A stretch of 64,000 nt of DNA, from the NCBI RefSeq assembly GCF_000576635.1, contig NZ_AVFL01000022.1:62001-126000 (forward strand). Reading direction: 5' to 3'. The position numbers were made by a program, and so were the translations under genes. The DNA is from Skermanella stibiiresistens SB22 (GTDB lineage: Bacteria > Pseudomonadota > Alphaproteobacteria > Azospirillales > Azospirillaceae). Of the stretch, positions 29,288 through 37,914 are shown in pieces. Positions within the stretch are counted from its first letter, which is position 1; each line of letters starts with the position of its first letter. The notes beneath the pieces were generated by a model that was given only the letters and a program-made list of their open reading frames with translations, searched no databases and was not told the origin of the DNA.

Positions 29288-30171
29288 TTGAGGTATCCTT
29301 TGCTGGTTGAGCTTGGTGGATTGATGGATTGCGAATTCGTCACTGAAGCAGACCCGGAAATTTTAGTATCTTGTAACAGTTCGTGTATTTCTATTATGTT
29401 TTATGCTTGGGTTGAGATGAGCGCATCTTTCCAAGCAGGCAAGGTGTTTTGATTCTCAGAAGTCTTGATTGGGAGTCTGGTTTCAAAGACAACTCTTCAG
29501 CCCGTCTTTGTCATCATTGTTGTAGCATGATATGAAGCCTTGTGAAAGACTTCGATGCATCTACTTAGGTCAATATACTCTCGGTTATCATACAAAAGCG
29601 AGATTTGGCATAGACTAGAATTTTAAACTGATTTAGTTTCTATTAATATAAGTCAGTCTAAATTGTGATATCCCTTCTGATGATGGAGATCGTGCAAAGG
29701 TTCAGGTGCTGTTTACTCAATTATCAGCTACGGCATTGATCTGGCGGATTGTTTCGTTCAGGATTATAATATTGATAATTCATGAAGAGCGCGACTACAC
29801 GATCTGTTTGGGCTTTCCTGGTTAGCGACGCGACAATGCACTCGATCGAGAACAAGCCGACGGCCCATCGAGGCAAAAACTAAAGGGTCGGAATAGTTTA
29901 TCGGCGGGCGGTTTTGAAAGATGCTGGCGAACTGAAAGCGTGATCGACACAGGCGATCCGTTCGATGTTCCCGTCGGCGATGGGCGCCAGGATCATTGAC
30001 GGCACCATGGTCCCCCGGATCACCAGAAGTTACCAAAACACTCGCAGGCAGCGACTTCAGTCAGGGCAGGCGGGACGGCCTTGGCGGTGCCGGCGCGGCG
30101 TGCCAGTCGAGGGTCGAGCCGGAATGGCGGCCGGGATGTTCCGACGGGCCCACGCCGTTCCCAACGCTGGA
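29288..30171. other. Long AT-rich gene-free tract
   Basis: About 880 bases. From 29,290 to 29,790 the sequence is strongly AT-rich with frequent stops in all frames; from 29,930 on it returns to the GC-rich host composition. A 90-codon minus-strand frame (29,764-30,036) has no ribosome-binding site and no protein-like pattern. Probably the right part of a horizontally acquired island, possibly including decayed mobile DNA, but I recognise no element. Confidence 0.5.
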
Positions 30172-30798
30172 TCAGATTTCGGCCTCCAGCGCGTCGAAGG
30201 CTTCGTGCAGCAGGTCGATGATGGGGCGCTTGCCGCCCTCGCGGCTTAGGGTGTCGGACGCAAGGCGCATCGCGCCGACCGCCAGCATGGCGAGCAGCCT
30301 CAGTCTGGTTTCGCGCTGCGGGTCGGGCCAGCGTTCGCGTAGGGCCTCGAACAGCGCCTGTTCGTGTTGGACATAGCTCGCTTGCTTGCGGGCTTGGACG
30401 GTTGGGCTGGACCGCATCAAGCGGTCGATGACGATCATGTCGTCGGCGGGGATGGTCGCGCAAACTTTCACGATGGCGGCGCGGATCGCGTCGAGCGGGC
30501 GCGTGTCCGGCGGCGTCTCCCGCAGGGCCGCGACGATCATGTCGCCCAAGCCGCTTTGCAGGGAGAGCAGGATGTCATCCTTGGACTTGAAATAATAAAA
30601 GAAGGTCCGCCGGGAAATGCCGGCCGCCGCCGCGATGTCGTCGAGCGTGGTCGCGTCATGGCCCTTTTCGATGAACAGGCGGATCCCGGCATCGGTGATG
30701 CGCCGCAGCGTCTCACGGCGCTTGCGCTCACGCAGACCCTCCCGCGGCGCCCCCTGCGGACCCTCGGGGGGAGCGTCCGGCTTGCCGTTCGCGCTCAT
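30172..30798 (-). CDS. TetR-family transcriptional repressor
   Basis: 208 residues. The N-terminal helix-turn-helix is textbook TetR: RRITDAGIRLFIEKGHDATT followed by LDDIAAAAGISRRTFFYYFKSKDDIL. The C-terminal ligand domain is divergent, as usual. The frame continues upstream but the ATG at 30,798 with a GGTGGG site begins the typical leader. It is transcribed divergently from an SDR oxidoreductase gene and probably represses it through the paired sites at 30,890-30,922. Confidence 0.9.
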   Translation of the reverse strand: MSANGKPDAPPEGPQGAPREGLRERKRRETLRRITDAGIRLFIEKGHDATTLDDIAAAAGISRRTFFYYFKSKDDILLSLQSGLGDMIVAALRETPPDTRPLDAIRAAIVKVCATIPADDMIVIDRLMRSSPTVQARKQASYVQHEQALFEALRERWPDPQRETRLRLLAMLAVGAMRLASDTLSREGGKRPIIDLLHEAFDALEAEI

Positions 30799-30889
30799 CC
30801 CACCCGTCGCTCCGCTCCGCTTTTCCAGGCCGCCTCTCCCTTCCGCCACGTCCATCCACCCGCCGGGCAAACCTGCCCCTTGAAAATTA

Positions 30890-30922
30890 CACTGAGTGCG
30901 ATAATATTTTACACCAAGTGCG
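30890..30922. promoter_or_regulatory. Paired operator half-sites between tetR and SDR genes
   Basis: CACTGAGTGCG (30,890-30,900) and CACCAAGTGCG (30,912-30,922) repeat in the same direction 22 bp apart, two helical turns. The first holds a perfect CACT-G-AGTG palindrome, and an AT-rich GATAATATTTT with a -10-like GATAAT lies between them. This is the expected layout for TetR binding in a divergent promoter. Confidence 0.5.
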
Positions 30923-30943
30923 GTTTTTTGAAAAGGCGTGATC

Positions 30944-31858
30944 ATGGCCAAATGGACGGCATCCGACATTCCCTCCCAGCAAGGCCGCTCGGCCGTCGTC
31001 ACGGGCACTGGGGGACTTGGCTTCGAGGATGCGCTGGCTCTGGCGCGGGCGGGCGGCGATGTCATCATCGCGGGACGCGGTTCGGAAAAAGGCGCCGCCG
31101 CGGTCGCGCGGATCCGCGAGCGGGTGCCTTCGGCCAAGGTTCGGTTCGAACCGCTCGACCTCGCCAGCCTTAAGTCCATCGCGGCGTTCGGTGACAGGAT
31201 GCGCGGCCAGCGGGACAGCCTCGATCTCCTGATCAACAACGCCGGTGTGATGGTGCCGCCCCAGCGCCGGGAAACGGCGGATGGATTCGAGTTGCAGCTC
31301 GGCACCAACCATCTCGGCCATTTCGCGCTGACCAGTCAGTTGATGCCGCTGCTCCGCAAGGGCAGGGATGCGCGGGTGGTCAGCCTGTCGAGTGTCGCCG
31401 CCCGGAGTGGCGCGATCGACTTCGGCGATCTCAACGCCGAAACCCGCTACAAACCCATGGCGTCGTACAGCCAGTCGAAACTCGCCTGCCTGATGTTTGC
31501 CCTGGAGTTGCGGCGGCGGAGCGAGGCCGGCGGCTGGGGCGTCACCAGCATCGCCGCCCATCCCGGCATCGCGCGCACCGATCTCCTCCACAACGCCCCA
31601 GGCCGCTGGAGCGCTCCCGGCCTGGCGCGGACATTCCTGTGGTTCCTGTTCCAGCCGGCGCCGCGGGGCGCGCTGCCGACGCTGTTCGCCGCCACCTCCC
31701 CGGAGGCGATAGCCGGAGCCTATTACGGTCCGGACGGGCTGGGCGAGACGCGCGGATATCCGGCGTTGTCGAAGATTCCGGGCCAAGCTTTGGACGAGGC
31801 GGCCGCCGCGCGGCTTTGGGAGGTCTCCGCGAGTTTGACCGGGAGTCGTTTCGGGTAG
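30944..31858 (+). CDS. Short-chain dehydrogenase/reductase
   Basis: 304 residues, classical-type SDR of the retinol-dehydrogenase/WWOX-like group. Contains NNAGVMVPP, the catalytic YSQSK pair with an upstream serine in VVSLSSVAARSG, and AHPGIARTDL. The nucleotide loop reads TGTGGLGFE, one residue shorter than the usual TGxxxGxG, caused by an in-frame codon loss, so cofactor binding may be altered. Starts at ATG 30,944; divergent from tetR. Substrate unknown, probably a hydrophobic or xenobiotic carbonyl. Confidence 0.87.
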   Translation: MAKWTASDIPSQQGRSAVVTGTGGLGFEDALALARAGGDVIIAGRGSEKGAAAVARIRERVPSAKVRFEPLDLASLKSIAAFGDRMRGQRDSLDLLINNAGVMVPPQRRETADGFELQLGTNHLGHFALTSQLMPLLRKGRDARVVSLSSVAARSGAIDFGDLNAETRYKPMASYSQSKLACLMFALELRRRSEAGGWGVTSIAAHPGIARTDLLHNAPGRWSAPGLARTFLWFLFQPAPRGALPTLFAATSPEAIAGAYYGPDGLGETRGYPALSKIPGQALDEAAAARLWEVSASLTGSRFG

Positions 31859-31921
31859 TGGGGCGAGGCAGGATATTGATTGGCCGTTGCCGCGAATCGT
31901 TGGGCTGAAACGAGAGCGGCT

Positions 31922-32203
31922 TCAGGGGGCCGGCGTGATCGTGATGCGTAGGCCCAGTGCCTCCACCACACGGCGGATCGTGTCGTAGCGAGGTTGGGCG
32001 TCATTCGTCAGGGCCTTGTACAGGCTTTCCCGGCCCAGCCCAGTCGCCGCGGAAATCTGCGTCATGCCGCGCGCTTTCGCGACATGTCCAAGAGCTTCCA
32101 GAAACGCCCCAGGGGAATCTTCTTCCAATGCGGCGTCAAGGTACTCGGCGATGCTGCTTTCGTCCGTCAGATAGTCGGAAACGTCGAACTCGCGGAACTC
32201 CAT
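31922..32203 (-). CDS. HigA-like addiction-module antidote
   Basis: 93 residues of the downstream-antidote family (HI1420 type). Motifs: FDVSDYLTDESSIAEYLDAA, then an XRE-like HTH (GMTQISAATGLGRESLYKAL) and the end YDTIRRVVEALGLRITITP. It follows the RelE/ParE-family toxin gene by 3 bp on the same strand, the usual toxin-first order for this subgroup. Should bind and silence the toxin and repress the operon. Confidence 0.9.
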   Translation of the reverse strand: MEFREFDVSDYLTDESSIAEYLDAALEEDSPGAFLEALGHVAKARGMTQISAATGLGRESLYKALTNDAQPRYDTIRRVVEALGLRITITPAP

Positions 32204-32206
32204 GGC

Positions 32207-32506
32207 TCATTCCTCCTTGATTTGACGAGCTATCTGTCGGGCACGGTCGATATCACGCTTCTGCGTGGATTTATCGCCACCGCACAGCAACAGGTATATG
32301 GTTTCTCCTCGACGTGTGAAGTAGACCCAGTATCCGGGGCCAGTGTGAACGCGCATTTCGCTCACGCCTTCGCCGACAGGTTCGCAATCTCCGAAATTTC
32401 CGGATTGGGCATTGGCCAATCGCCTCAGGATACGGGCGCGTCCCTGACCATCTTTGAGGCTGGTTAGCCAAACGTCGAATTCATCCGAGCGCTTCAGCGT
32501 GTTCAT
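32207..32506 (-). CDS. RelE/ParE-superfamily toxin (HI1419 type)
   Basis: 99 residues. Family signature: SDEFDVWLTSLKDGQGRARI followed by LRRLANAQSGNFGDCEPVGEGVSEMRVHTGPGYWVYF split across the fold, and the end LLCGGDKSTQKRDIDRARQIA. These toxins act on mRNA or other cellular targets; the exact target is unproven. First gene of a two-gene toxin-antitoxin operon with the 93-residue antidote. Confidence 0.92.
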   Translation of the reverse strand: MNTLKRSDEFDVWLTSLKDGQGRARILRRLANAQSGNFGDCEPVGEGVSEMRVHTGPGYWVYFTRRGETIYLLLCGGDKSTQKRDIDRARQIARQIKEE

Positions 32507-32674
32507 TCTGAATATGTATCCAGTAGGATACTAATCTGTCAAGGGATGAAAGCTTTCCGGAGGGGGGAGGATGAGGTCCCTCTACCGCCGGGGCCAAGGT
32601 GCCATGTGCGAAATTGATGGGATGACGCTGGTGATTGCCGTGCTTAAAGTTGGGAACCGCAAGGAGATCCACCG

Positions 32675-33079
32675 ATGAACACACTCCCTATTCGTCCCAT
32701 CGCCCGTCCCATCACCCGTCCCATCGCCGAAACAGCGGATAGTGTCACGTTGAGCAGGCACGACTTCGAAGCTTTGGCCGAGTTGGTCAATGACGCGCGG
32801 GACTTGGCGGACGCCGACGCGGTGAAGGTGCTGCTGGAGGCGGGTGAAACGGATACGTTCCCCTTCTCGGTCGCGGAGCGCTTGCCGGATGGGGAACATC
32901 CCACGACCGTGATGCGTGGGTATCGAGGGTTGACGTTGCGCGGATTGGCGGAAGCGGCGGGGATATCGCCGTCATACCTGTCGGAAATCGAAGCAGGCAA
33001 GAAGCCGGGCAGCTTCGACGCGATGGCGCGTATCGCCGCATCGCTCCGTGTGCCGCTGGACCTTCTCGTGCGGTCGTGA
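32675..33079 (+). CDS. XRE-family HTH protein with tandem-repeat N-terminus
   Basis: 134 residues. The C-terminal half is an XRE helix-turn-helix: MRGYRGLTLRGLAEAAGISP, SYLSEIEAGKKPGSFDAMARIAA. The middle (VTLSRHDFEALAELVNDARD) resembles N-terminal regions of antitoxin-like regulators. The first 18 residues include RPIARPITRPIA, encoded by three tandem 12-bp repeats at 32,693-32,728, which could vary in copy number. A good AAGGAG ribosome-binding site precedes it. Partner unknown; the toxin-antitoxin pair upstream is on the opposite strand. Confidence 0.85.
   Translation: MNTLPIRPIARPITRPIAETADSVTLSRHDFEALAELVNDARDLADADAVKVLLEAGETDTFPFSVAERLPDGEHPTTVMRGYRGLTLRGLAEAAGISPSYLSEIEAGKKPGSFDAMARIAASLRVPLDLLVRS
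32693..32728 (+). repeat. Three tandem 12-bp repeats in the XRE gene
   Basis: Unit CGTCCCATCGCC, the middle copy with one change (CGTCCCATCACC). In-frame, so gain or loss of a unit changes the protein by four residues. Confidence 0.9.
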
Positions 33080-33207
33080 TCGATGATTGGGAAGGGTGTC
33101 GCTTCGCGTACCCACACCGGGATTGGGCGATCAGCGGCACCATGGCTGCCAAGACCTTGGCGGGTGCTGCATAAGACTGGATCGGAGCGACCCGAGGACA
33201 TTGGACC

Positions 33208-33384
33208 ATGCCCCAGACCCATCCGCCAAGTCCCTCCTATCCGACATTCGACCAGCTACGGTCCCGCCGTCTGGCCGAGCGGCGCGATGTCGCCATCGCG
33301 GCGGCAGTCGTTCCGGCGTTCAACGACGAAATTCGGGAGTTTGGCCGCACCGCGCTGAAATGGGAGGCGGTGAAGATGGTTTGA
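33208..33384 (+). CDS. Possible 58-residue protein
   Basis: Short frame from ATG 33,208, too short for usual ORF cut-offs. It encodes MPQTHPPSPSYPTFDQL, then RSRRLAERRDVAIAAAVVPA and FNDEIREFGRTALKWEAVKM, which would form two charged helices. Codon use looks like coding sequence of the host (third positions mostly G/C), but the ribosome-binding site is weak. Function unknown. Confidence 0.4.
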   Translation: MPQTHPPSPSYPTFDQLRSRRLAERRDVAIAAAVVPAFNDEIREFGRTALKWEAVKMV

Positions 33385-33422
33385 TACCAACGGGCTTTAA
33401 CATTGACTTGTGGCGGCCCTAG

Positions 33423-33451
33423 CGTGGACGCGGCCGGGGGCCGCGTCCACG
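33423..33451. repeat. 13-bp perfect hairpin without T-tract
   Basis: CGTGGACGCGGCC and GGCCGCGTCCACG flank a GGG loop. The stem is strong but no T-run follows on either strand, so termination would not be of the simple intrinsic kind. It sits 50 bp before the second inverted-repeat element. Confidence 0.6.
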
Positions 33452-33500
33452 TCAAGCGGTATCACTGGCCACAATCAGGTGCCGTCGGTTTAATTCAACC

Positions 33501-33579
33501 GTAGGTCGGGTAGAGCGTAGCGGCACCCGACAAAGCAGGCGAGTTGGTGTCGGGTGCCGCTTCGCTCTACCCGACCTAC
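33501..33579. repeat. 79-bp inverted-repeat element, copy 2 (opposite orientation)
   Basis: 31-nt arms at 33,501-33,531 and 33,549-33,579 with a 17-nt loop. It is the reverse complement of the copy at 8,183-8,260 including the loop, apart from one inserted base and a few changes. Short shared flanks (CAACC before, CTACAA after) extend the similarity a few bases beyond the arms. It lies 55 bp past the end of ilvD, again at a 3' gene end. Confidence 0.85.
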
Positions 33580-33634
33580 AAATCACGACAAAATGCACTC
33601 TGGAGTTGTGGTCCTTCGACATTGGTTCCGCTGG

Positions 33635-35479
33635 TCAGTCGGGGACGTGGCGGACGGCGCCCTTGGCGGCGCTGGTCGCCATGGCGGCGTAGGCGCGGAG
33701 TGCCGTGGTGACCTTGCGGGGGCGCTTCTCGGCGGGCTTCCAGGCGGCTTCGCCGCGCGCTTCCATGGCCTCGCGGCGGCGGGCCAATTCGGCGTCGTCG
33801 ACCGCCAACCGCATCTTGCGGTTGGGGATGTCGATCTCGATCCGGTCGCCGGTCTCGACCAGCCCGATCAGGCCGCCCTCCGCCGCTTCCGGCGAGACGT
33901 GGCCGATCGACAGGCCGGAGCTGCCGCCGGAGAAGCGGCCGTCGGTGACCAGGGCGCAGGCCTTGCCCAGCCCCTTCGACTTCAGATAGCTGGTGGGGTA
34001 CAGCATCTCCTGCATGCCCGGTCCGCCGCGCGGTCCCTCGTAGCGGATGACGACCACGTCGCCCGGCGTGACCTTGCCGGTCAGGATGCCGCTGACGGCG
34101 GCGTCCTGGCTCTCGAACACCACGGCGGGGCCGGAGAAGACCAGGATCGACTCGTCGACGCCCGTCGTCTTGACGATCGAGCCGTCCTCCGCGAGGTTGC
34201 CGTAGAGCACCGCCAGCCCGCCATCCTGGGAGAAGGCGTGGTCGGCGGAGCGGATGACGCCCGCCTCGCGGTCGAGGTCGAGGCTGTCGTAGCGGCGTTC
34301 CTGGCTGAACGCCTGCTGGGTCGGGACACCGCCGGGGGCGGCGGCGTAGAACTCGCGGACGCCGGTGCTTTCGGCCTGGGCGATGTCCCATTGGGCGATG
34401 GCGTGGCCGAGCGTCGGAGCGTGGGTCGAGCCGACCGAGGTGTCGATCAGGCCGGCGCGGTCCAGCTCGCCCAGGATCGCCATGATGCCGCCGGCGCGGT
34501 GGACGTCCTCCATGTGGACGTCGGATTTGGATGGGGCCACCTTGCACAGCACGGGCACCCGGCGCGACAGCCGGTCGATGTCGGCCATGGTGAAGTCCAT
34601 CTCGGCCTCGTGGGCCGCCGCCAGCAGGTGCAGCACCGTGTTGGTCGAGCCGCCCATGGCGATGTCCAGGGTCATGGCGTTCTCGAACGCGGCGAAGCTG
34701 GCGATGGCGCGCGGCAGCACGCTGGCGTCGTCCTGCTCGTAGTGGCGGCGGGCCAGATCGACGATCAGGCGGCCGGCCTCGACGAACAGCCGGCGGCGAT
34801 CGGCGTGGGTCGCCAGCATGGAGCCGTTGCCGGGCAGCGACAGGCCCAGCGCCTCGGTCAGGCAATTCATCGAGTTGGCGGTGAACATGCCGGAGCACGA
34901 GCCGCAAGTCGGGCAGGCCGAGCGCTCGATCACCTTCATGTCCTCCTCGGAGACCCTGTCGTCCGCCGCGGCGACCATGGCGTCGACGAGATCGAGCGCC
35001 AGTTCCTTGCCCTTCAGCACGACCTTGCCGGCCTCCATCGGGCCGCCGGAGACGAAGACGACCGGGATGTTCAGGCGGAGCGCCGCCATCAGCATGCCGG
35101 GCGTGATCTTGTCGCAGTTGGAGATGCAAACCATGGCGTCGGCGCAATGCGCGTTGACCATGTATTCGACCGAATCGGCGATCAGCTCGCGCGACGGCAG
35201 CGAATAGAGCATGCCGTCATGCCCCATGGCGATGCCGTCATCCACCGCGATCGTGTTGAATTCCTTGGCGACGCCGCCGGCCGCCTCGATCTCGCGCGCC
35301 ACCAGCTGGCCGAGGTCCTTCAGGTGCACGTGACCAGGCACGAACTGGGTGAAGGAATTGACCACGGCGATGATCGGCTTGCCGAAATCGGCGTCCTTCA
35401 TGCCGGTGGCGCGCCATAGGCCGCGGGCTCCGGCCATGTTGCGGCCATGGGTGGTGGTGCGGGAACGATAGGCTGGCAT
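33635..35479 (-). CDS. ilvD: Dihydroxy-acid dehydratase
   Basis: 614 residues, full length. Dehydrates 2,3-dihydroxy acids in valine, leucine and isoleucine synthesis, using an iron-sulfur cluster. N-terminus [20 protein letters not shown] is the usual IlvD start (ATG at 35,479). Cluster and active-site motifs: [40 protein letters not shown], and the C-terminal [21 protein letters not shown] longer open frame upstream of the ATG is not coding. The gene stands alone; its product depends on the iron-sulfur machinery encoded at 1.4-8.2 kb. Confidence 0.97.
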   Translation of the reverse strand: MPAYRSRTTTHGRNMAGARGLWRATGMKDADFGKPIIAVVNSFTQFVPGHVHLKDLGQLVAREIEAAGGVAKEFNTIAVDDGIAMGHDGMLYSLPSRELIADSVEYMVNAHCADAMVCISNCDKITPGMLMAALRLNIPVVFVSGGPMEAGKVVLKGKELALDLVDAMVAAADDRVSEEDMKVIERSACPTCGSCSGMFTANSMNCLTEALGLSLPGNGSMLATHADRRRLFVEAGRLIVDLARRHYEQDDASVLPRAIASFAAFENAMTLDIAMGGSTNTVLHLLAAAHEAEMDFTMADIDRLSRRVPVLCKVAPSKSDVHMEDVHRAGGIMAILGELDRAGLIDTSVGSTHAPTLGHAIAQWDIAQAESTGVREFYAAAPGGVPTQQAFSQERRYDSLDLDREAGVIRSADHAFSQDGGLAVLYGNLAEDGSIVKTTGVDESILVFSGPAVVFESQDAAVSGILTGKVTPGDVVVIRYEGPRGGPGMQEMLYPTSYLKSKGLGKACALVTDGRFSGGSSGLSIGHVSPEAAEGGLIGLVETGDRIEIDIPNRKMRLAVDDAELARRREAMEARGEAAWKPAEKRPRKVTTALRAYAAMATSAAKGAVRHVPD

Positions 35480-35707
35480 GGATGTAGTCCTGTGACCCTG
35501 CTGGAATTCGGCCTCGGAACCCCGGCCCGTCTTGGCTGGCGGGCTTGGGATCCGGAGGGCGCGATTGTGCTCGCTGGGCGGTGCCGGCGCAAGCGCGGGT
35601 GAGCTTCGGCAAACCTGTTGGGAGCGGCTGGGCTTCCGCCTAGTATGGCCGCGACGACGGGCCGAAGCCGGGAGAGGGCTCGGATCAAGATTAGGAAAGG
35701 GTGTGGG

Positions 35708-36370
35708 ATGGGTTTGACCGAAGGGCGCTTCACCGAGGGACTGCGTGACGGGGCGGAGCCGCATTGGACGCGGATGACGACGCACCGCTTCGCGCGGGAG
35801 TTGGGCGACGGCACGCTGGATGACGCGGTGGCGGCGCGCTATCTGGTCCAGGACTACGCCTTCGTCAACAGCTTCGTGGCGCTGCTGGGGAGCGCCATCG
35901 CGGCGGCGCCGTCGATGCCGTCGAAGCGGGAGTTCGCCCAGTTCGCCGCGGCGGTCACCGCCGACGAGAACGACTTCTTCCTGCGCTCGTTCGAGGCGCT
36001 GGACATCCCCGAGGCGGTGTGGCGGACGCCGGACTTGGGGCCGGTGACGCTGGACTTCATCGACATGCTCGAGGGCGCCGGGCGGAGCCGGAGCTATCCG
36101 CATATCCTCAGCGTGCTGGTCGCGGCGGAGTGGAGCTATCTGACCTGGGCAAAGTCCTGCCCGGCGACGCGGCCCGACCGGTTCTGGCTGGCCGAATGGA
36201 TCGAGCTGCACGCCATTCCGGAGTTCGAGGCGTTCGTGACTTGGCTGAGGGAGGAGACCGACCGGGTGGGCGCCGCGGCGGACCCTGAAACCCAGGCGCT
36301 GATGGCCGGCAACTTCCGCCGCATGATGGCGCTGGAGGAGGCCTTCTTCGACGCGGCTTATGGCGGATAG
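35708..36370 (+). CDS. TenA-family protein (TenA_E-like, without the active-site cysteine)
   Basis: 220 residues, all-alpha TenA/THI-4 fold. Visible: [55 protein letters not shown] and a conserved EFEAF glutamate near residue 180. The cysteine that defines TenA_C thiaminases is not found at its usual place, so it fits the TenA_E branch linked to salvage of damaged thiamin. No thi genes nearby. ATG at 35,708 chosen as the family N-terminus. Confidence 0.85.
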   Translation: MGLTEGRFTEGLRDGAEPHWTRMTTHRFARELGDGTLDDAVAARYLVQDYAFVNSFVALLGSAIAAAPSMPSKREFAQFAAAVTADENDFFLRSFEALDIPEAVWRTPDLGPVTLDFIDMLEGAGRSRSYPHILSVLVAAEWSYLTWAKSCPATRPDRFWLAEWIELHAIPEFEAFVTWLREETDRVGAAADPETQALMAGNFRRMMALEEAFFDAAYGG

Positions 36371-36828
36371 AATCCAGGCGGGGGAGCAAAGGGATCGGCC
36401 GGTCGATAAAATGTCGCGGAGAGAGATCGCGGCGTTGCCGGCAGGTATGGGCGCGCTTGTTTTGTTCTCCTCCGCTTCATTTTGTTCAATGCTGCCATGA
36501 AATGGAACGAGAGACTGTGTTCGTTGTTAGGGATCTGTTATCAAGATGGGTGGAAGAGACCTGTCGATAAACGTTCCCGGTCGCCGTGGCCGGGGCTAAC
36601 CACTTGAAAAACGGTCAGGAAATCTTATCTGTAGTCTGTTCGTCGAGGCCGGAGGGGCTGTTTTGAATCGACGAACTTTCCCGGAAATCCCGACCTGAAC
36701 GTCGTGGCGCGGATCGAACCAGCGAGGTGTGGCTCATTCCAGGGCCACTCCCGGATGGGGCGATATTTTTCGTGCCGGACGGTTTGGGGTCAGGGTGGGA
36801 CATTTCGACCGAAGAGGAGGCTCGACGA
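36371..36828. other. Long rpoH leader/promoter region
   Basis: About 460 bases without a gene. It holds the EcfG-like promoter at 36,504 and a CTTGAAAA at 36,603 that could be the -35 of a heat-shock promoter, though no convincing -10 follows. The 5' leader of some 300 bases from the first site leaves room for RNA-level control, but I could not identify a defined thermometer structure. Confidence 0.45.
36504..36528 (+). promoter_or_regulatory. Candidate EcfG (general stress) promoter upstream of rpoH
   Basis: GGAAC at 36,504-36,508, 17 bases, GTT at 36,526-36,528: an exact match to the general-stress pattern, 300 bp before the rpoH start codon. In some rhizobia an rpoH paralogue is under RpoE2 control, which makes the site credible. 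Confidence 0.5.
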
Positions 36829-37722
36829 ATGACGTTGTTGAATATCGCGCAAGCCGGCGGCATGACCCGCTACCTGGACGAGGCGAAGCGTTTTCCCATG
36901 CTCAGTCCGGAGCAGGAACGCGACCTCGCCACGGCTTGGCGCGAGCGGGGCGACGAGGAGGCGCTGCGGTTGCTGACCGGCAGCCATTTGCGGCTGGTCA
37001 TCAAGATCGCGCGCGGCTTCGCCGGCTATGGGCTCCCGGCTTCCGAACTGATCGCGGAGGGCAATGTCGGCCTGATGCAGGCGGCGCAGAAGTTCGATTC
37101 GGAGCGGGGCTTCCGATTCGCGACCTACGCGATCTGGTGGATCCGGGCGGCGATCCAGGAATACATCCTGCACAACTGGTCGATGGTCAAGATCGGCACC
37201 ACCGCCGCTCAGAAGAAGCTGTTCTTCAACCTGCGCCGCCTGAAGGGCCGGATGGAGGAACTGGAGCAGGGCGACCTGTCGCCGGCCGCCGTCACCACCA
37301 TCGCGACGGAGCTGGATGTGGCGGAGACCGAGGTGGTCGAGATGAACCGGCGTCTGTCGATGGGCGACAGCTCGTTGAACGCGTCCATTGGGTCGGAGGG
37401 CGACACCGACTGGATGGACATGCTGTCGGACGACAGGCCGACCCAGGAGTTCATCGTCGCGGAGGCCGACGAGTTGGCTCTGCGCCGACGCTTGCTGGGC
37501 CAGGCGCTGGAGAAGCTGAACGATCGCGAGCGGCAGATCCTGCTGGAGCGCCGTCTGGCCGAGGAGCCGGCGACGCTGGAGGTGCTGGGTGAGCGCTACG
37601 CCGTGTCGCGCGAGCGCATCCGGCAGATCGAGGCGCGGGCGTTCGAAAAGCTCCAGAAGGCGGTGCTCAACGCCGCTCAGACGCTGCGGAAGCCCGCCGG
37701 CCACGCGATGCTGGCGGTCTGA
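36829..37722 (+). CDS. rpoH: RNA polymerase sigma-32 (heat shock) factor
   Basis: 297 residues. Region 2.1-2.4 (LLTGSHLRLVIKIARGF, FATYAIWWIRAAIQEYIL) and the RpoH box AQKKLFFNLRRLKGR identify sigma-32 rather than RpoD. Region 4.2 helix-turn-helix is TLEVLGERYAVSRERIRQIE. ATG at 36,829 has a GAAGAGGAGG ribosome-binding site; the open frame upstream is leader. Directs transcription of chaperone and protease genes. Alphaproteobacteria often carry several RpoH paralogues; this one resembles the RpoH1 group more than RpoH2. Confidence 0.95.
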   Translation: MTLLNIAQAGGMTRYLDEAKRFPMLSPEQERDLATAWRERGDEEALRLLTGSHLRLVIKIARGFAGYGLPASELIAEGNVGLMQAAQKFDSERGFRFATYAIWWIRAAIQEYILHNWSMVKIGTTAAQKKLFFNLRRLKGRMEELEQGDLSPAAVTTIATELDVAETEVVEMNRRLSMGDSSLNASIGSEGDTDWMDMLSDDRPTQEFIVAEADELALRRRLLGQALEKLNDRERQILLERRLAEEPATLEVLGERYAVSRERIRQIEARAFEKLQKAVLNAAQTLRKPAGHAMLAV

Positions 37723-37737
37723 GCCGACGGTTGACGC

Positions 37738-37863
37738 TCAGACCCGGACGGACGAGGTGCTGAACGCCTCGATCGCCGGACGTTGGACATAGGTTTGCAG
37801 GACGACGGCGGCTCCGGTCGCCAGGACGGCTGCGGTCACGACACCGAGTACGAAGGCTTTCAT
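37738..37863 (-). CDS. 41-residue single-pass membrane microprotein
   Basis: Encodes MKAFVLGVVTAAVLATGAAV, then VLQTYVQRPAIEAFSTSSVRV: one hydrophobic helix (residues 3-23) and a short polar tail. The ribosome-binding site AGGGAG is about 9 bp upstream. The pattern MKAFVLG...QRPA..AFST looks like a conserved small-protein type rather than random sequence, but I cannot name a function. Located just after rpoH on the opposite strand. Confidence 0.7.
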   Translation of the reverse strand: MKAFVLGVVTAAVLATGAAVVLQTYVQRPAIEAFSTSSVRV

Positions 37864-37914
37864 CGACCGTGGGCTCCCTGTGTGGTTGGGCGGGCGTGAT
37901 GCCGATGATAAGCC

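Noticed and set aside
29764-30036. 90-codon minus-strand frame in the gene-free tract
   Set aside because: No ribosome-binding site, abnormal amino-acid mix and no similarity to transposases that I could recognise.
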